This document shows positions 1 through 6,978 of a stretch of DNA of 51,523 bases, piece by piece. Source of the stretch: Halalkalibacter akibai JCM 9157 (GTDB lineage: Bacteria; Bacillota; Bacilli; Bacillales; Bacillaceae_D); NCBI RefSeq assembly GCF_000513135.1, contig NZ_BAUV01000032.1, forward strand, positions 1 to 51,523. The letters are read 5' to 3'. The notes beneath the pieces were generated by a model. That model was given only the letters and a program-made list of their open reading frames with translations. It had not been told where the DNA came from and ran no database searches. A program made the translations under genes and the position numbers. Positions within the stretch are counted from its first letter, which is position 1; each line of letters starts with the position of its first letter.

Positions 1-66
1 AGTTAAGCTCTTTTGCGCCGATGGTAGTTGGGGGCTTCCCCCTGTGAGAGTAGGACGTTGCCAGGC
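1..66 (+). rRNA. rrf: 5S ribosomal RNA, 3' part
   Basis: The first bases match the 3' half of Bacillus 5S rRNA, including the conserved GCGCCGATGGTAGT block and the GAGAGTAGGACG block near the 3' end. The gene is cut by the window edge, so only the 3' part is seen. A large tRNA cluster follows, the usual arrangement after a Bacillus rrn operon. Confidence 0.93.
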
Positions 67-77
67 ATTAATAATTT

Positions 78-153
78 GGGGCCTTAGCTCAGCTGGGAGA
101 GCGCCTGCCTTGCACGCAGGAGGTCAGCGGTTCGATCCCGCTAGGCTCCACCA
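78..153 (+). tRNA. tRNA-Ala (anticodon TGC)
   Basis: Cloverleaf with anticodon TGC in the loop TTGCAC, T-loop TTCGATC, acceptor GGGGCCT pairing with AGGCTCC, and an encoded CCA end. It is the first tRNA after the 5S gene. Confidence 0.96.
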
Positions 154-176
154 AAATTATCATTTGTATATAAAAC

Positions 177-269
177 GGAGGAATACCCAAGTCCGGCTGA
201 AGGGATCGGTCTTGAAAACCGACAGGCGGGTTAAACCGCGCGGGGGTTCGAATCCCTCTTCCTCCGCCA
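177..269 (+). tRNA. tRNA-Ser (anticodon TGA)
   Basis: Class II tRNA with a long variable arm, anticodon TGA in loop CTTGAAA, acceptor GGAGGAA pairing with TTCCTCC, and encoded CCA. Confidence 0.95.
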
Positions 270-290
270 TATTATACCTTTATTTTTCTT

Positions 291-424
291 TATAACGACG
301 CGGGGTGGAGCAACGAGTGAATCAACTTGATTTCGCTACAAGTAACATCGACGCAAAATACATCATTGAATTAGCTAGAAGAGGAAGATGTCTTCTTCAT
401 TGAAAGAGCATCATCTATATGCTA
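291..424 (+). repeat. Partial duplicate of the tRNA-fMet 5' end plus spacer
   Basis: The 22-bp block TATAACGACGCGGGGTGGAG(CA) at 291-312 recurs exactly at 425-446, where it forms the leader and first 14 bases of the real initiator tRNA gene. The first copy stops after the D-stem start and then runs into about 110 bp of unrelated AT-rich sequence with no tRNA fold. It looks like a truncated tRNA duplicate, or a scar of an insertion that copied the tRNA 5' end. No gene was seen in the spacer. Confidence 0.7.
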
Positions 425-432
425 TATAACGA

Positions 433-506
<74 letters not shown>

Positions 507-512
507 TACCTT

Positions 513-589
513 GGTCCGGTAGTTCAGTTGGTTAGAATGCCTGCCTGTCACGCAGGAGGTCGCGGGTTCGAGTCCCGTCCGGACCGCCA
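513..589 (+). tRNA. tRNA-Asp (anticodon GTC)
   Basis: Complete cloverleaf, anticodon GTC in loop CTGTCAC, acceptor GGTCCGG pairing with CCGGACC, CCA encoded. Confidence 0.96.
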
Positions 590-606
590 TTGTTGAAAAT
601 ATATGT

Positions 607-691
607 GGAGGGGTAGCGAAGTGGCTAAACGCGGCGGACTGTAAATCCGCTCCCTCCGGGTTCGGCGGTTCGAATCCGTCCCCCTCCACCA
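607..691 (+). tRNA. tRNA-Tyr (anticodon GTA)
   Basis: Class II tRNA with long variable arm, anticodon GTA in loop CTGTAAA, acceptor GGAGGGG pairing with CCCCTCC, CCA encoded. Confidence 0.95.
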
Positions 692-696
692 TTTAT

Positions 697-770
697 GGCG
701 ATTGTGGCGAAGTGGTTAACGCACCGGATTGTGATTCCGGCATTCGTGGGTTCAATTCCCATCAGTCGCC
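697..770 (+). tRNA. tRNA-His (anticodon GTG)
   Basis: Anticodon GTG in loop TTGTGAT. Acceptor GCGATTG pairs with CAGTCGC, and the extra G at 697 (position -1) faces discriminator C770, the histidine identity element. CCA is not encoded. Confidence 0.94.
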
Positions 771-786
771 CTTTAAATAATATCAT

Positions 787-861
787 TGGGCTATCGCCAA
801 GCGGTAAGGCAACGGATTTTGATTCCGTCATGCGTAGGTTCGAATCCTGCTAGCCCAGCCA
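787..861 (+). tRNA. tRNA-Gln (anticodon TTG)
   Basis: Anticodon TTG in loop TTTTGAT, acceptor TGGGCTA pairing with TAGCCCA, CCA encoded. Confidence 0.95.
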
Positions 862-863
862 AC

Positions 864-935
864 GCGGAAGTAGTTCAGTGGTAGAACACCACCTTGCCAA
901 GGTGGGGGTCGCGAGTTCGAATCTCGTCTTCCGCT
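864..935 (+). tRNA. tRNA-Gly (anticodon GCC)
   Basis: Anticodon GCC in loop TTGCCAA, acceptor GCGGAAG pairing with CTTCCGC, discriminator T. CCA is not encoded. Confidence 0.95.
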
Positions 936-940
936 TTATT

Positions 941-1016
941 GCGCCCTTAGCTCAGCTGGATAGAGTGTTTGACTACGAATCAAAAGGTCGGGAGTTCGAA
1001 TCTCTCAGGCGCGCCA
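941..1016 (+). tRNA. tRNA-Arg (anticodon ACG), one base short in the acceptor stem
   Basis: Anticodon ACG (read as ICG). Body and T-arm are normal, with T-stem GGGAG/CTCTC around TTCGAAT. The 5' acceptor strand is GCGCCCT (7 nt), but only AGGCGC (6 nt) lies between the T-stem and the discriminator G. Usual Bacillus versions have AGGGCGC, so one G of a GGG run is missing. The gene is 76 nt with CCA instead of 77. It is either defective or carries a sequence error. Confidence 0.88.
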
Positions 1017-1045
1017 ATATAATTTCTAATTTAATTTAATCTAGT

Positions 1046-1119
1046 GCGGGTGTAGTTTAATGGTAAAACCTCAGCCTTCCAAGCTGATGTTGTGAGTTCG
1101 ATTCTCATCACCCGCTCCA
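1046..1119 (+). tRNA. tRNA-Gly (anticodon TCC)
   Basis: Anticodon TCC in loop CTTCCAA, acceptor GCGGGTG pairing with CACCCGC, CCA encoded. Confidence 0.95.
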
Positions 1120-1128
1120 TTTTACTAG

Positions 1129-1205
<77 letters not shown>

Positions 1206-1206
1206 T

Positions 1207-1281
1207 TCCACAGTAGCTCAGTGGTAGAGCTATCGGCTGTTAACCGATCGGTCGTAGGTTCGAGTCCTACCTGTGGAGCCA
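1207..1281 (+). tRNA. tRNA-Asn (anticodon GTT)
   Basis: Anticodon GTT in loop CTGTTAA, acceptor TCCACAG pairing with CTGTGGA, CCA encoded. Only one base separates it from the tRNA-Ile CCA. Confidence 0.96.
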
Positions 1282-1282
1282 T

Positions 1283-1373
1283 GGAGAAGTACCCAAGTGG
1301 CTGAAGGGGCGCCCCTGCTAAGGGTGTAGGTCGTTTACGCGGCGCGAGGGTTCAAATCCCTCCTTCTCCGCCA
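1283..1373 (+). tRNA. tRNA-Ser (anticodon GCT)
   Basis: Class II tRNA with a long variable arm, anticodon GCT in loop CTGCTAA, acceptor GGAGAAG pairing with CTTCTCC, CCA encoded. Confidence 0.95.
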
Positions 1374-1389
1374 TGGACAAGTTATTTCT

Positions 1390-1464
1390 GGCCCGTTGGT
1401 CAAGCGGTTAAGACACCGCCCTTTCACGGCGGTAACACGGGTTCGAATCCCGTACGGGTCACCA
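1390..1464 (+). tRNA. tRNA-Glu (anticodon TTC)
   Basis: Anticodon TTC in loop CTTTCAC, acceptor GGCCCGT pairing with ACGGGTC, CCA encoded. Confidence 0.95.
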
Positions 1465-1477
1465 TTAATATTAGGTT

Positions 1478-1553
1478 GAGCCATTAGCTCAGTTGGTAGA
1501 GCATCTGACTTTTAATCAGAGGGTCGAAGGTTCGAGTCCTTCATGGCTCACCA
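1478..1553 (+). tRNA. tRNA-Lys (anticodon TTT)
   Basis: Anticodon TTT in loop CTTTTAA, acceptor GAGCCAT pairing with ATGGCTC, CCA encoded. Confidence 0.95.
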
Positions 1554-1587
1554 TTTAAGTTTACTCTTGAATAGGTACCAAATACAC

Positions 1588-1669
1588 GCGGGTGTGGCGG
1601 AATTGGCAGACGCGCTAGACTTAGGATCTAGTGTCTTATGACGTGGGGGTTCGACTCCCTTCACCCGCA
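1588..1669 (+). tRNA. tRNA-Leu (anticodon TAG)
   Basis: Class II tRNA, anticodon TAG in loop CTTAGGA, acceptor GCGGGTG pairing with CACCCGC, discriminator A. CCA is not encoded. It is the last tRNA of the cluster. Confidence 0.94.
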
Positions 1670-1674
1670 TACTT

Positions 1675-1705
1675 AAAAACCATACATATGTATGGTTTTT
1701 TTCTT
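1675..1705 (+). terminator. Rho-independent terminator of the rRNA/tRNA cluster
   Basis: Perfect stem AAACCATACAT/ATGTATGGTTT followed by a T-rich run, placed just after the last tRNA. Confidence 0.85.
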
Positions 1706-1710
1706 TTTCT

Positions 1711-1941
1711 TTAGGATTTTTCTTTATCTTTTTCAGGAACTAAATCAATCCCTCCTGGATGAAACGGATGGCATTTTGCTATCCTTTTTATAGTAAGCCA
1801 TGTTCCTTTTAAAGCACCGAACCTTTTAATAGATTCTAATCCATAATGAGAGCAAGTTGGATAAAATCTACAAGTAGGTGGTTTTAAAGGAGAGATTATT
1901 CGTTGATAAATTGTGATAATAAGTAATAATATTTTTTTCAT
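1711..1941 (-). CDS. yidD: Membrane protein insertion efficiency factor YidD
   Basis: A 76-residue protein of the YidD family, a small membrane-associated factor thought to help YidC/Oxa1-type insertion of membrane proteins. The family signature is visible: [14 protein letters not shown] (residues 21-34) and the later KCHPFHPGG block (about 56-64), after an amphipathic N-terminal helix. It stands alone on the - strand, facing the end of the tRNA cluster. Its stop lies right after the tRNA terminator. The start ATG at 1941 is the only sensible one. Confidence 0.95.
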   Translation of the reverse strand: MKKILLLIITIYQRIISPLKPPTCRFYPTCSHYGLESIKRFGALKGTWLTIKRIAKCHPFHPGGIDLVPEKDKEKS

Positions 1942-2098
1942 ACAAACAACCTTTCAAAAAAAAATAAAAATAAAGGAGGAAACAAGAATTTATTGTCTAA
2001 TAATTAAGAATATCAAAATGAAAGGAGTATCCATAAATACCCTTTATAGCAGCTTCGTTTAAATCCCCGCGTTAAAAATCTTCTAGAGGTGATGAAAA

Positions 2099-2419
2099 TT
2101 GAAAACTTTACAAAACCAAACTGGCTTTACTCTTGTCGAGATGCTTATTGTTTTGATGATTATTTCTGTTCTATTATTAATTGTAGTCCCAAACATGAGT
2201 AAGAATAGCGATACAGCTAATGGAAAAGGATGTGAGGCGACAGTTAAATTACTTCAAGCACAGGTTCATGCTTACAAGCTTGAAAAAAGTAGTTTTCCCC
2301 TTACTTTACAAAAACTAATTGATGATAAGTATGTTGAAAAAATAACTTGTCCAAATGGAACCCCGGTTAATTACAGTAGTTCTACTGGAATTGTTGCCCC
2401 ACCTACAATTTCCGAATGA
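2099..2419 (+). CDS. comGC: Major competence pseudopilin ComGC
   Basis: A 106-residue type IV pilin-like protein, the main subunit of the competence pseudopilus that carries DNA through the cell wall to ComEA. The prepilin signal is clear: GFTLVEM with cleavage after Gly9, Phe at +1 and Glu at +5, followed by a hydrophobic helix (residues 15-31). Cys45 and Cys84 fit the intramolecular disulfide of the family. The start is TTG at 2099, chosen because TAGAGGTGATG lies 7-15 bases upstream; the nearby ATG at 2092 is out of frame. comGA (ATPase) and comGB (membrane platform), which normally precede it, are absent. Confidence 0.93.
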   Translation: MKTLQNQTGFTLVEMLIVLMIISVLLLIVVPNMSKNSDTANGKGCEATVKLLQAQVHAYKLEKSSFPLTLQKLIDDKYVEKITCPNGTPVNYSSSTGIVAPPTISE

Positions 2420-2862
2420 TTCACTCTAAATCAGGCTATACCCTCATTGAAATGCTCATTACACTATCTATTCTTTCCATATTACTTAGTATACCACTCA
2501 CCACATTCCCTAGATTAACTCAAACCTCACAGGAAGCAGATCTCATTGCCAAACAAGTCCAAGACCAATTCATACTAGCTCAACAAGTAGCAATGTCTAC
2601 AGGGAGACACACGTTTATTAGGACTGACAATCCAAATAAGGAATTCAGCATTAGGTTTGGCTTATTTGAAGAATATCTTATTATACCTTATCAAGATCCA
2701 GATATGACTTTTGAATTTATGACTATTTCTCCTTCGACCATTTCTTTTCTAGCGAATGGTCACCCTAGTCGCTCAGGAACATTTTTATTAAGAATAGGGG
2801 ATCACCGTTACACTTTTACTGTTTATCTAGGCAAAGGAGTGGTTACGTATAAAAAATTGTAA
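2416..2862 (+). CDS. comGD: Minor competence pseudopilin ComGD
   Basis: A 148-residue minor pseudopilin of the competence pilus, processed by ComC. The signal SGYTLIEML (cleavage after Gly7, Glu12 at +5) precedes a hydrophobic helix to about residue 27. The rest is a variable beta-rich domain. ATG overlaps the comGC stop (ATGA), so translation is coupled. Identity rests on the pilin signal, length and position after comGC. Confidence 0.88.
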   Translation: MIHSKSGYTLIEMLITLSILSILLSIPLTTFPRLTQTSQEADLIAKQVQDQFILAQQVAMSTGRHTFIRTDNPNKEFSIRFGLFEEYLIIPYQDPDMTFEFMTISPSTISFLANGHPSRSGTFLLRIGDHRYTFTVYLGKGVVTYKKL

Positions 2863-3172
2863 AGGATTTACGTTTATTGAAGTAATGGCTTCTTTGATCT
2901 TACTTACCATTTTTAGCGCTACTATTCTTCCTCTTATTTCGATCATTTACGTCGAGCGTATAGCTGTTCGCGAAGAATTAAATGCTTTAACTGAGCTTGA
3001 GGAAACATTACATGATTATTTACAGGATCGTGAACATAGCCAAAGTCAAGACTCTAAAGACCATATGTTAATTACAAGAGAGTACATTAAGTCGGGTGTA
3101 ATTAAGATCTGTATTCAAAGAAAGGGAGGGAATAACAGAATTAATGAAAAGTGCTTATTGGCAGCCAAATAA
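2849..3172 (+). CDS. comGE: Minor competence pseudopilin ComGE, unusual start
   Basis: A minor pseudopilin. The expected class III signal KGFTFIEV is encoded at about 2861-2884, upstream of the first in-frame ATG (2885). No ATG, GTG or TTG is in frame ahead of it. The only good candidate is ATA at 2849, seven to ten bases after AAAGGAG (2833-2839), which gives a 107-residue protein overlapping comGD by 14 bp. Starting at 2885 would give 95 residues and remove the signal needed for processing. A substitution in the start codon is the other option. The rest is a hydrophobic helix and a short soluble tail. Confidence 0.72.
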   Translation: MKNCKGFTFIEVMASLILLTIFSATILPLISIIYVERIAVREELNALTELEETLHDYLQDREHSQSQDSKDHMLITREYIKSGVIKICIQRKGGNNRINEKCLLAAK

Positions 3173-3605
3173 TAATGGTCATACACTAATTGAATTGCTT
3201 CTCGTACTAACTCTATCAATACTTCTACTGTCTCTCTTGCCTAATTTCATAATAGCTGTTTCAAAAAATTACGAAACCCAAACGCTCACTCTGCAACAAG
3301 TAACCATGTTTTTTAATCAAGTAGCACAAGATGTAAAAAGTTCAACTAATGTGGAAATTGGGGAGCAATCTATTCTATTGAAAAGATCAGGAAGGAAAGA
3401 CATTGAAATTAAACTACTCGAAACAGGGCAAATAAGGAGAACAAGTGATGGTGAGGGCAACGTCTTATTTCTTGAAAACGTTCAGGCGTTTAAGTGTTTA
3501 AAGAACAACCTGGCAATGTCTTGTACATTGTCAAGTAAAGGAGGAGAGCAATTTAAAAGGTCAATTTTTATTCACTATGCGATTAAAGTCACCACTTTTG
3601 AATAA
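3144..3605 (+). CDS. comGF: Minor competence pseudopilin ComGF
   Basis: A 153-residue ComGF-family protein with signal NGHTLIELL (cleavage after Gly12, Glu17 at +5) and a hydrophobic helix to about residue 36. The C-terminal half, including two cysteines in the CLKNNLAMSC stretch, fits ComGF. It overlaps the end of comGE by 29 bp and the start of comGG by 29 bp, as expected for the comG operon. Confidence 0.88.
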   Translation: MKSAYWQPNNNGHTLIELLLVLTLSILLLSLLPNFIIAVSKNYETQTLTLQQVTMFFNQVAQDVKSSTNVEIGEQSILLKRSGRKDIEIKLLETGQIRRTSDGEGNVLFLENVQAFKCLKNNLAMSCTLSSKGGEQFKRSIFIHYAIKVTTFE

Positions 3606-4023
3606 TGAGAGAGGATTTGTTTATCCTGCTACAATAGCAGTATGTTTATTAATTGTTCACCTATTGCTATTACAAATATCTTATTACCAAACCGAGAAAC
3701 AATTTTTATATCATCAAGAAAAATATTTAACACTTGAATCCATCCTGCAAGTTAGTATTACGGAGTTTAAAAAGCAACAACATACTCCGCGTGTTAATTA
3801 TTCGACTACGTTTGCTTATGATATAGGAACGGTTACATTTACAATAAGAAGTTTACAAGAGGGAAGCAGTCAAATTCATGTAAAAGCAAGATTAAGCAAT
3901 GGTTACGAAAGAATTGCTGGTTTTGATTTTAACTGGTCTAGTTCAAAAATCTCAAATTATTGGGAAGGTGTAAATTCCATGTCTTATCATGACCAGTGGA
4001 GAAGAAGTGAAACACCAGCTTAG
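3577..4023 (+). CDS. comGG: Competence pseudopilus protein ComGG
   Basis: A 148-residue protein at the ComGG position. It has ERGFVYPAT after a basic leader and one hydrophobic helix (about residues 14-33), but lacks Glu at +5 like other ComGG proteins, which are divergent pseudopilins. The soluble part is short and weakly conserved. It overlaps comGF and is the last comG gene. Confidence 0.85.
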   Translation: MRLKSPLLNNERGFVYPATIAVCLLIVHLLLLQISYYQTEKQFLYHQEKYLTLESILQVSITEFKKQQHTPRVNYSTTFAYDIGTVTFTIRSLQEGSSQIHVKARLSNGYERIAGFDFNWSSSKISNYWEGVNSMSYHDQWRRSETPA

Positions 4024-4092
4024 TCTTAATAGAGGTTAGATTCTTCCGATCTGGGAATACTAGCATTTAGTACTTCTCCGAGGTGATAGGAC

Positions 4093-4281
4093 ATGTCATT
4101 AAATGATTATGTGAAATTTCTAACTCAACAGGCTGTCATTCGAATGGATCAACCGAAAGAAGAGAGAAAAACGAAAAGATTACAACGAAAAGCTGATCGA
4201 CAGTCGTTCTCAACTCATGCATTTGGGATGATTCCATTAGGGATTTCATTGCTGTGGAAAAAGAAAAAGAAAAGAAGATAA
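4093..4281 (+). CDS. yqzE: YqzE family small protein
   Basis: A 62-residue basic protein matching the YqzE family found right after comGG in Bacillus: MSLNDYVKFLTQQ at the start, a PKEERK central stretch, then GMIPLGISLLW and a lysine-rich tail. The role is unknown; it is co-transcribed with comG in B. subtilis. AGGTGATAGG precedes the ATG. Confidence 0.9.
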   Translation: MSLNDYVKFLTQQAVIRMDQPKEERKTKRLQRKADRQSFSTHAFGMIPLGISLLWKKKKKRR

Positions 4282-4324
4282 AGCGAATTCCTGTCGCGGA
4301 ACGACAGATTATTCGCTTTTTCTC
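4281..4324 (+). terminator. Terminator of the comG-yqzE operon
   Basis: Stem AAGCGAAT/ATTCGCTT, with an inner CTGTCG/CGACAG stem, followed by TTTTTCT, immediately after the yqzE stop. Confidence 0.85.
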
Positions 4325-4420
4325 TGTCAAAATTTGTTTCAAGTGAAAACAATTCATTTATTTGGTCTGATAACTGTACTATAATGATTAAAGTAGTTAG
4401 TAGTATAGGAGTGAAAATAA

Positions 4421-5137
4421 ATGGAACAAGAACAAAACACATTAAAAATAACAAGTGTGTTGTCTGATCCAACCCGTTTTTCAATTTATCAATACGTATC
4501 AACGCAGCGCAGTAAAGTAACGGTGCAGGAAATTGCTGATCAATTTAGCATTCATCCTAACGTAGCACGTCTTCATCTGACTAAGCTTGAAGATGTTAAG
4601 ATGATTATTTCTGAAACCTTGAAATCAGGCAAAGGAGGCCGTCCTAGCCGTTTTTATTCATTGTCTGATGAGGTCATTCAATTACAATTCCCATTTAGAG
4701 ATTACCAGCGCTTAGCAAAGATGGCTATTGAGACATTAAATGAACTCGGAGATGTTGGGGTATCGGCCTTGAAAAAGATGGGATATAAATATGGTCGAGA
4801 GAGCGCTGAGCTATTTGTGGATCAGTTTAAAATCGACTTATCTATATTACCTCTAGAAGAAAAAATAAAATTAATTGAACAAATTGCATCGAATGAAGGA
4901 TTAAACCCTGAAATTCTCTACAATAAAGAAAAAGAGCAAATCGAATTTAGTGTATTTAATTGTACATTTAAAGAACTAATGACCGAGCACTCAAATTCAC
5001 TTTGTGTAATGCACCATGAGTTATTTAAAGGAATTTTTTCCTTGTTTCTTGGAGATCATATTCTTAAAGACAATGCAAAGATCACAGATCCTAAATCAAA
5101 AGCTTGTTCTTATGCGGTGATTAAAGTAAATCTGTAA
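4421..5137 (+). CDS. SufR-like winged-helix transcriptional regulator
   Basis: A 238-residue protein with an N-terminal ArsR/DeoR-type winged HTH (about residues 5-80; LSDPTRFSIYQYV, then IADQFSIHPNVARLHLTKL). The C-terminal domain has spaced cysteines (NCTF, 13 residues, SLC, and a late KAC) and histidines between them, like the Fe-S ligands of SufR regulators. It may therefore sense iron-sulfur status; this is inference. TATAAT at about 4378 and an AGGAGTG site precede the ATG. B. subtilis has no equivalent at this place. Exact targets are unknown. Confidence 0.75.
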   Translation: MEQEQNTLKITSVLSDPTRFSIYQYVSTQRSKVTVQEIADQFSIHPNVARLHLTKLEDVKMIISETLKSGKGGRPSRFYSLSDEVIQLQFPFRDYQRLAKMAIETLNELGDVGVSALKKMGYKYGRESAELFVDQFKIDLSILPLEEKIKLIEQIASNEGLNPEILYNKEKEQIEFSVFNCTFKELMTEHSNSLCVMHHELFKGIFSLFLGDHILKDNAKITDPKSKACSYAVIKVNL

Positions 5138-5169
5138 TGGGTGACACAGATTCGTCATTGATCAAAGCA

Positions 5170-5198
5170 TTTACAAATAAAGATACAGTCGATATAAT
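5170..5198 (+). promoter_or_regulatory. Sigma-A-type promoter for yqgY
   Basis: TTTACA, 17-bp spacer, TATAAT, about 80 bp ahead of the yqgY start codon. Confidence 0.7.
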
Positions 5199-5279
5199 AA
5201 GTCTGTACTCTATCATTTGATATCCTATACAAATACTGCCTACAGGGCATAATTTTGTGCATGAAGGAGGGGAAACCAA

Positions 5280-5525
5280 ATGGATCGTATGTATCGTGTA
5301 TTAGCATTCTGGACAGGAATTTTCGCTGTTCTATTCTTTGTCGGTGATATGTTTAACGTGGCTTTGCTATTCTTCGCTCAAACTGGTGCACTTTTAGCGC
5401 TAAGCTATTTAAACTTATCTGAACGTGTGTATATTTATATTTTTGGCGCCTACTTAACGATTTTCTTCGTTGGCTTTACGTATTATTCTACATTCCTTTT
5501 AGTACCAAGCTTTGGTGGACATTAA
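5280..5525 (+). CDS. yqgY: DUF2626 membrane protein YqgY
   Basis: An 81-residue protein of the YqgY/DUF2626 family, strongly conserved in Bacillus and of unknown role. It opens with MDRMYRVLAFWTGIF and carries NLSERVYIYIFGAY in the middle. Three hydrophobic segments (about 8-27, 30-44, 51-72) make it a small integral membrane protein. AAGGAGGGG lies 8 bases ahead of the ATG, and a sigma-A promoter is just upstream. Single-gene transcription unit closed by a terminator. Confidence 0.92.
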   Translation: MDRMYRVLAFWTGIFAVLFFVGDMFNVALLFFAQTGALLALSYLNLSERVYIYIFGAYLTIFFVGFTYYSTFLLVPSFGGH

Positions 5526-5552
5526 TATTTTTGGTACATATACACTTAAAAG

Positions 5553-5588
5553 ACCGTCTCTTGTTTGAAAAGGGACGGTTTTTTTTTG
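5553..5588 (+). terminator. Terminator of yqgY
   Basis: Ten-pair stem ACCGTCTCTT/AAGGGACGGT with a TGTTTGA-type loop, followed by nine T. Confidence 0.88.
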
Positions 5589-5602
5589 TATTATGTTTCC
5601 AT

Positions 5603-5632
5603 AAAAAAAAGGCCTCCAACTTAACTGGAGAC
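5603..5632 (-). terminator. Terminator reading leftward, toward yqgY
   Basis: On the - strand GGTCTCCA and TGGAGGCC form an eight-pair stem followed by eight T. It likely ends yqgX transcripts, although it lies more than 300 bp past that gene. Confidence 0.7.
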
Positions 5633-5922
5633 CACATGGGGAGTAAATCGTATTGATGTAAACATTGAGGGGAGGGGGACTCCCATTTTTCAAAGCTCAC
5701 CAATCTATTTTCTATTTTATAAAATAGATAACCACTATGTCAATAGTAGTAACTCGGGAGAAACAAGGTTATTCCTTAAGTTCTGATGAACATAGAATAA
5801 CCTCTCATATTCAGGCTGATTTCGTCTACTAATAATTCGAGGTAGAAGGGACGTTGGGTTGCATTTCGCTACAATCAGTTGAAAAATAAATTCCAATCAA
5901 CCACCATTACAAATAGCCTCTA
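5633..5922. other. Intergenic region between yqgY and yqgX
   Basis: About 290 bp with no credible gene. It holds an inverted repeat GGTTATTC/GAATAACC (5768-5775 and 5796-5803, loop 20 nt) without a T-run. Nothing else was recognised. Confidence 0.5.
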
Positions 5923-5963
5923 TTAAAAACCCGATAAGAATGGATTATGATCCATTTCATTAG

Positions 5964-6557
5964 CTATAGTGTAGGTGATCCGTGGCCACACGCTACTATT
6001 GTTTCTTCAGGTAAAGTCATTAATTTCTCATGGATGCTTTCTAAAAGCTGGTCGTGATGTCCACCAGGTAAATCAGTCCGACCAATACTTTGAGCAAATA
6101 GTGCGTCACCAGAAAATACGATGGAATGTTCTTCTATGTAGTAGGAAACACTGCCTGGCGAATGACCTGGAGTTTCAAATACAGTAAAGTGGAAGGAACC
6201 CACAATAAGTGCTCCTTCTTTTTTAATAATATGTTCAGCGGGCTGTGCTGTAATTGCATCTGTTCCTAAAAAACGTGAAGAACCATTTTTATCACCATCG
6301 GTTAACCAATCTTGTTCCTTACTATGTATATAGACAGGGCAGTTAAACTTACTTCTCACATCGTCAACGGCTCCAATATGGTCAAAATGAGCATGTGTTA
6401 AAAGAATGGCAAGAGGATGAAGAGCTTGTTCTTGTAACCAATTAACGAGTGCTGGTCCCTCACTGCCAGGGTCAATTATTATCGCTTCTTTCTTATCATT
6501 TTCTAGGACATAAGCATTCGTTTGCAAGGGTCCTAAAGGTAACTGGGTCCATTTCAT
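5964..6557 (-). CDS. yqgX: MBL-fold metallohydrolase YqgX (glyoxalase II-like), frameshifted at the C-terminus
   Basis: A metallo-beta-lactamase-fold hydrolase of the hydroxyacylglutathione hydrolase-like group. The metal motif THAHFDH is at residues 54-60, followed by TPGHSPGS, the FSGDALF aspartate and a late CGHG histidine. The open frame ends at PTL after 197 residues, but the next frame continues with TIANEMDHNPFLSGF to a stop at 5923, which is the usual family tail. One base appears to be missing at about 5976 (CCTACACT where CCTACAACT is expected). All catalytic residues are before the break. Confidence 0.88.
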   Translation of the reverse strand: MKWTQLPLGPLQTNAYVLENDKKEAIIIDPGSEGPALVNWLQEQALHPLAILLTHAHFDHIGAVDDVRSKFNCPVYIHSKEQDWLTDGDKNGSSRFLGTDAITAQPAEHIIKKEGALIVGSFHFTVFETPGHSPGSVSYYIEEHSIVFSGDALFAQSIGRTDLPGGHHDQLLESIHEKLMTLPEETIVACGHGSPTL

Positions 6558-6589
6558 TATGAAGACCTCCTTTAAAATTAGATATTACT

Positions 6590-6618
6590 ATCATACATTA
6601 GAGAAATCGACTCGACAA
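6590..6618 (-). promoter_or_regulatory. Sigma-A-type promoter for yqgX
   Basis: Read on the - strand: TTGTCG, 17-bp spacer, TATGAT, about 35 bp before the yqgX ATG, with AAAGGAGGTC as ribosome binding site between. Confidence 0.7.
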
Positions 6619-6701
6619 ACAGTTAAAAAAGGAGTAAAATAAGACCAAAATGCCCAACCTAATTACAGGTTCATTTGTGCTAGCTTTGTCATAAATAAAG
6701 G

Positions 6702-6730
6702 CTGACAATGAATGCATCTAGTCTTATAAT
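6702..6730 (+). promoter_or_regulatory. Sigma-A-type promoter for yqgW
   Basis: CTGACA, 17-bp spacer, TATAAT, about 50 bp before the yqgW start codon. Confidence 0.68.
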
Positions 6731-6781
6731 AGGACTAGTTAAGCTGGGTTCTTAGTTTCTACATAAGGAGGTTAAGTCAGT

Positions 6782-6970
6782 ATGATCTTATCTATTATCC
6801 TTTTAATTGTAGCACTATTAAGTGCTGTTGCGATCGTTCGTGAAATTAAAAGAAAGAACTTTTTCGCAGTTGGCTTTGCAGGAATTTCATTTGTTGTGTT
6901 TGGCTGGTTTTCTATTGCGACAATCATTTCTATCATTACAACTGGTACCGGAGCTCCAGTAGCTCACTAA
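6782..6970 (+). CDS. yqgW: DUF2759 membrane protein YqgW
   Basis: A 62-residue protein with two hydrophobic helices (about 2-19 and 28-54) separated by the basic EIKRKN loop, matching the small DUF2759 family that sits next to yqgX in Bacillus. The function is unknown. AAGGAGGT precedes the ATG by 8 bases. Monocistronic, with its own promoter and a strong shared terminator. Confidence 0.85.
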   Translation: MILSIILLIVALLSAVAIVREIKRKNFFAVGFAGISFVVFGWFSIATIISIITTGTGAPVAH

Positions 6971-6978
6971 GTCAAATG

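Noticed and set aside
44-295. 83-residue frame on the + strand
   Set aside because: It runs through the tRNA-Ala and tRNA-Ser genes and has no ribosome binding site.
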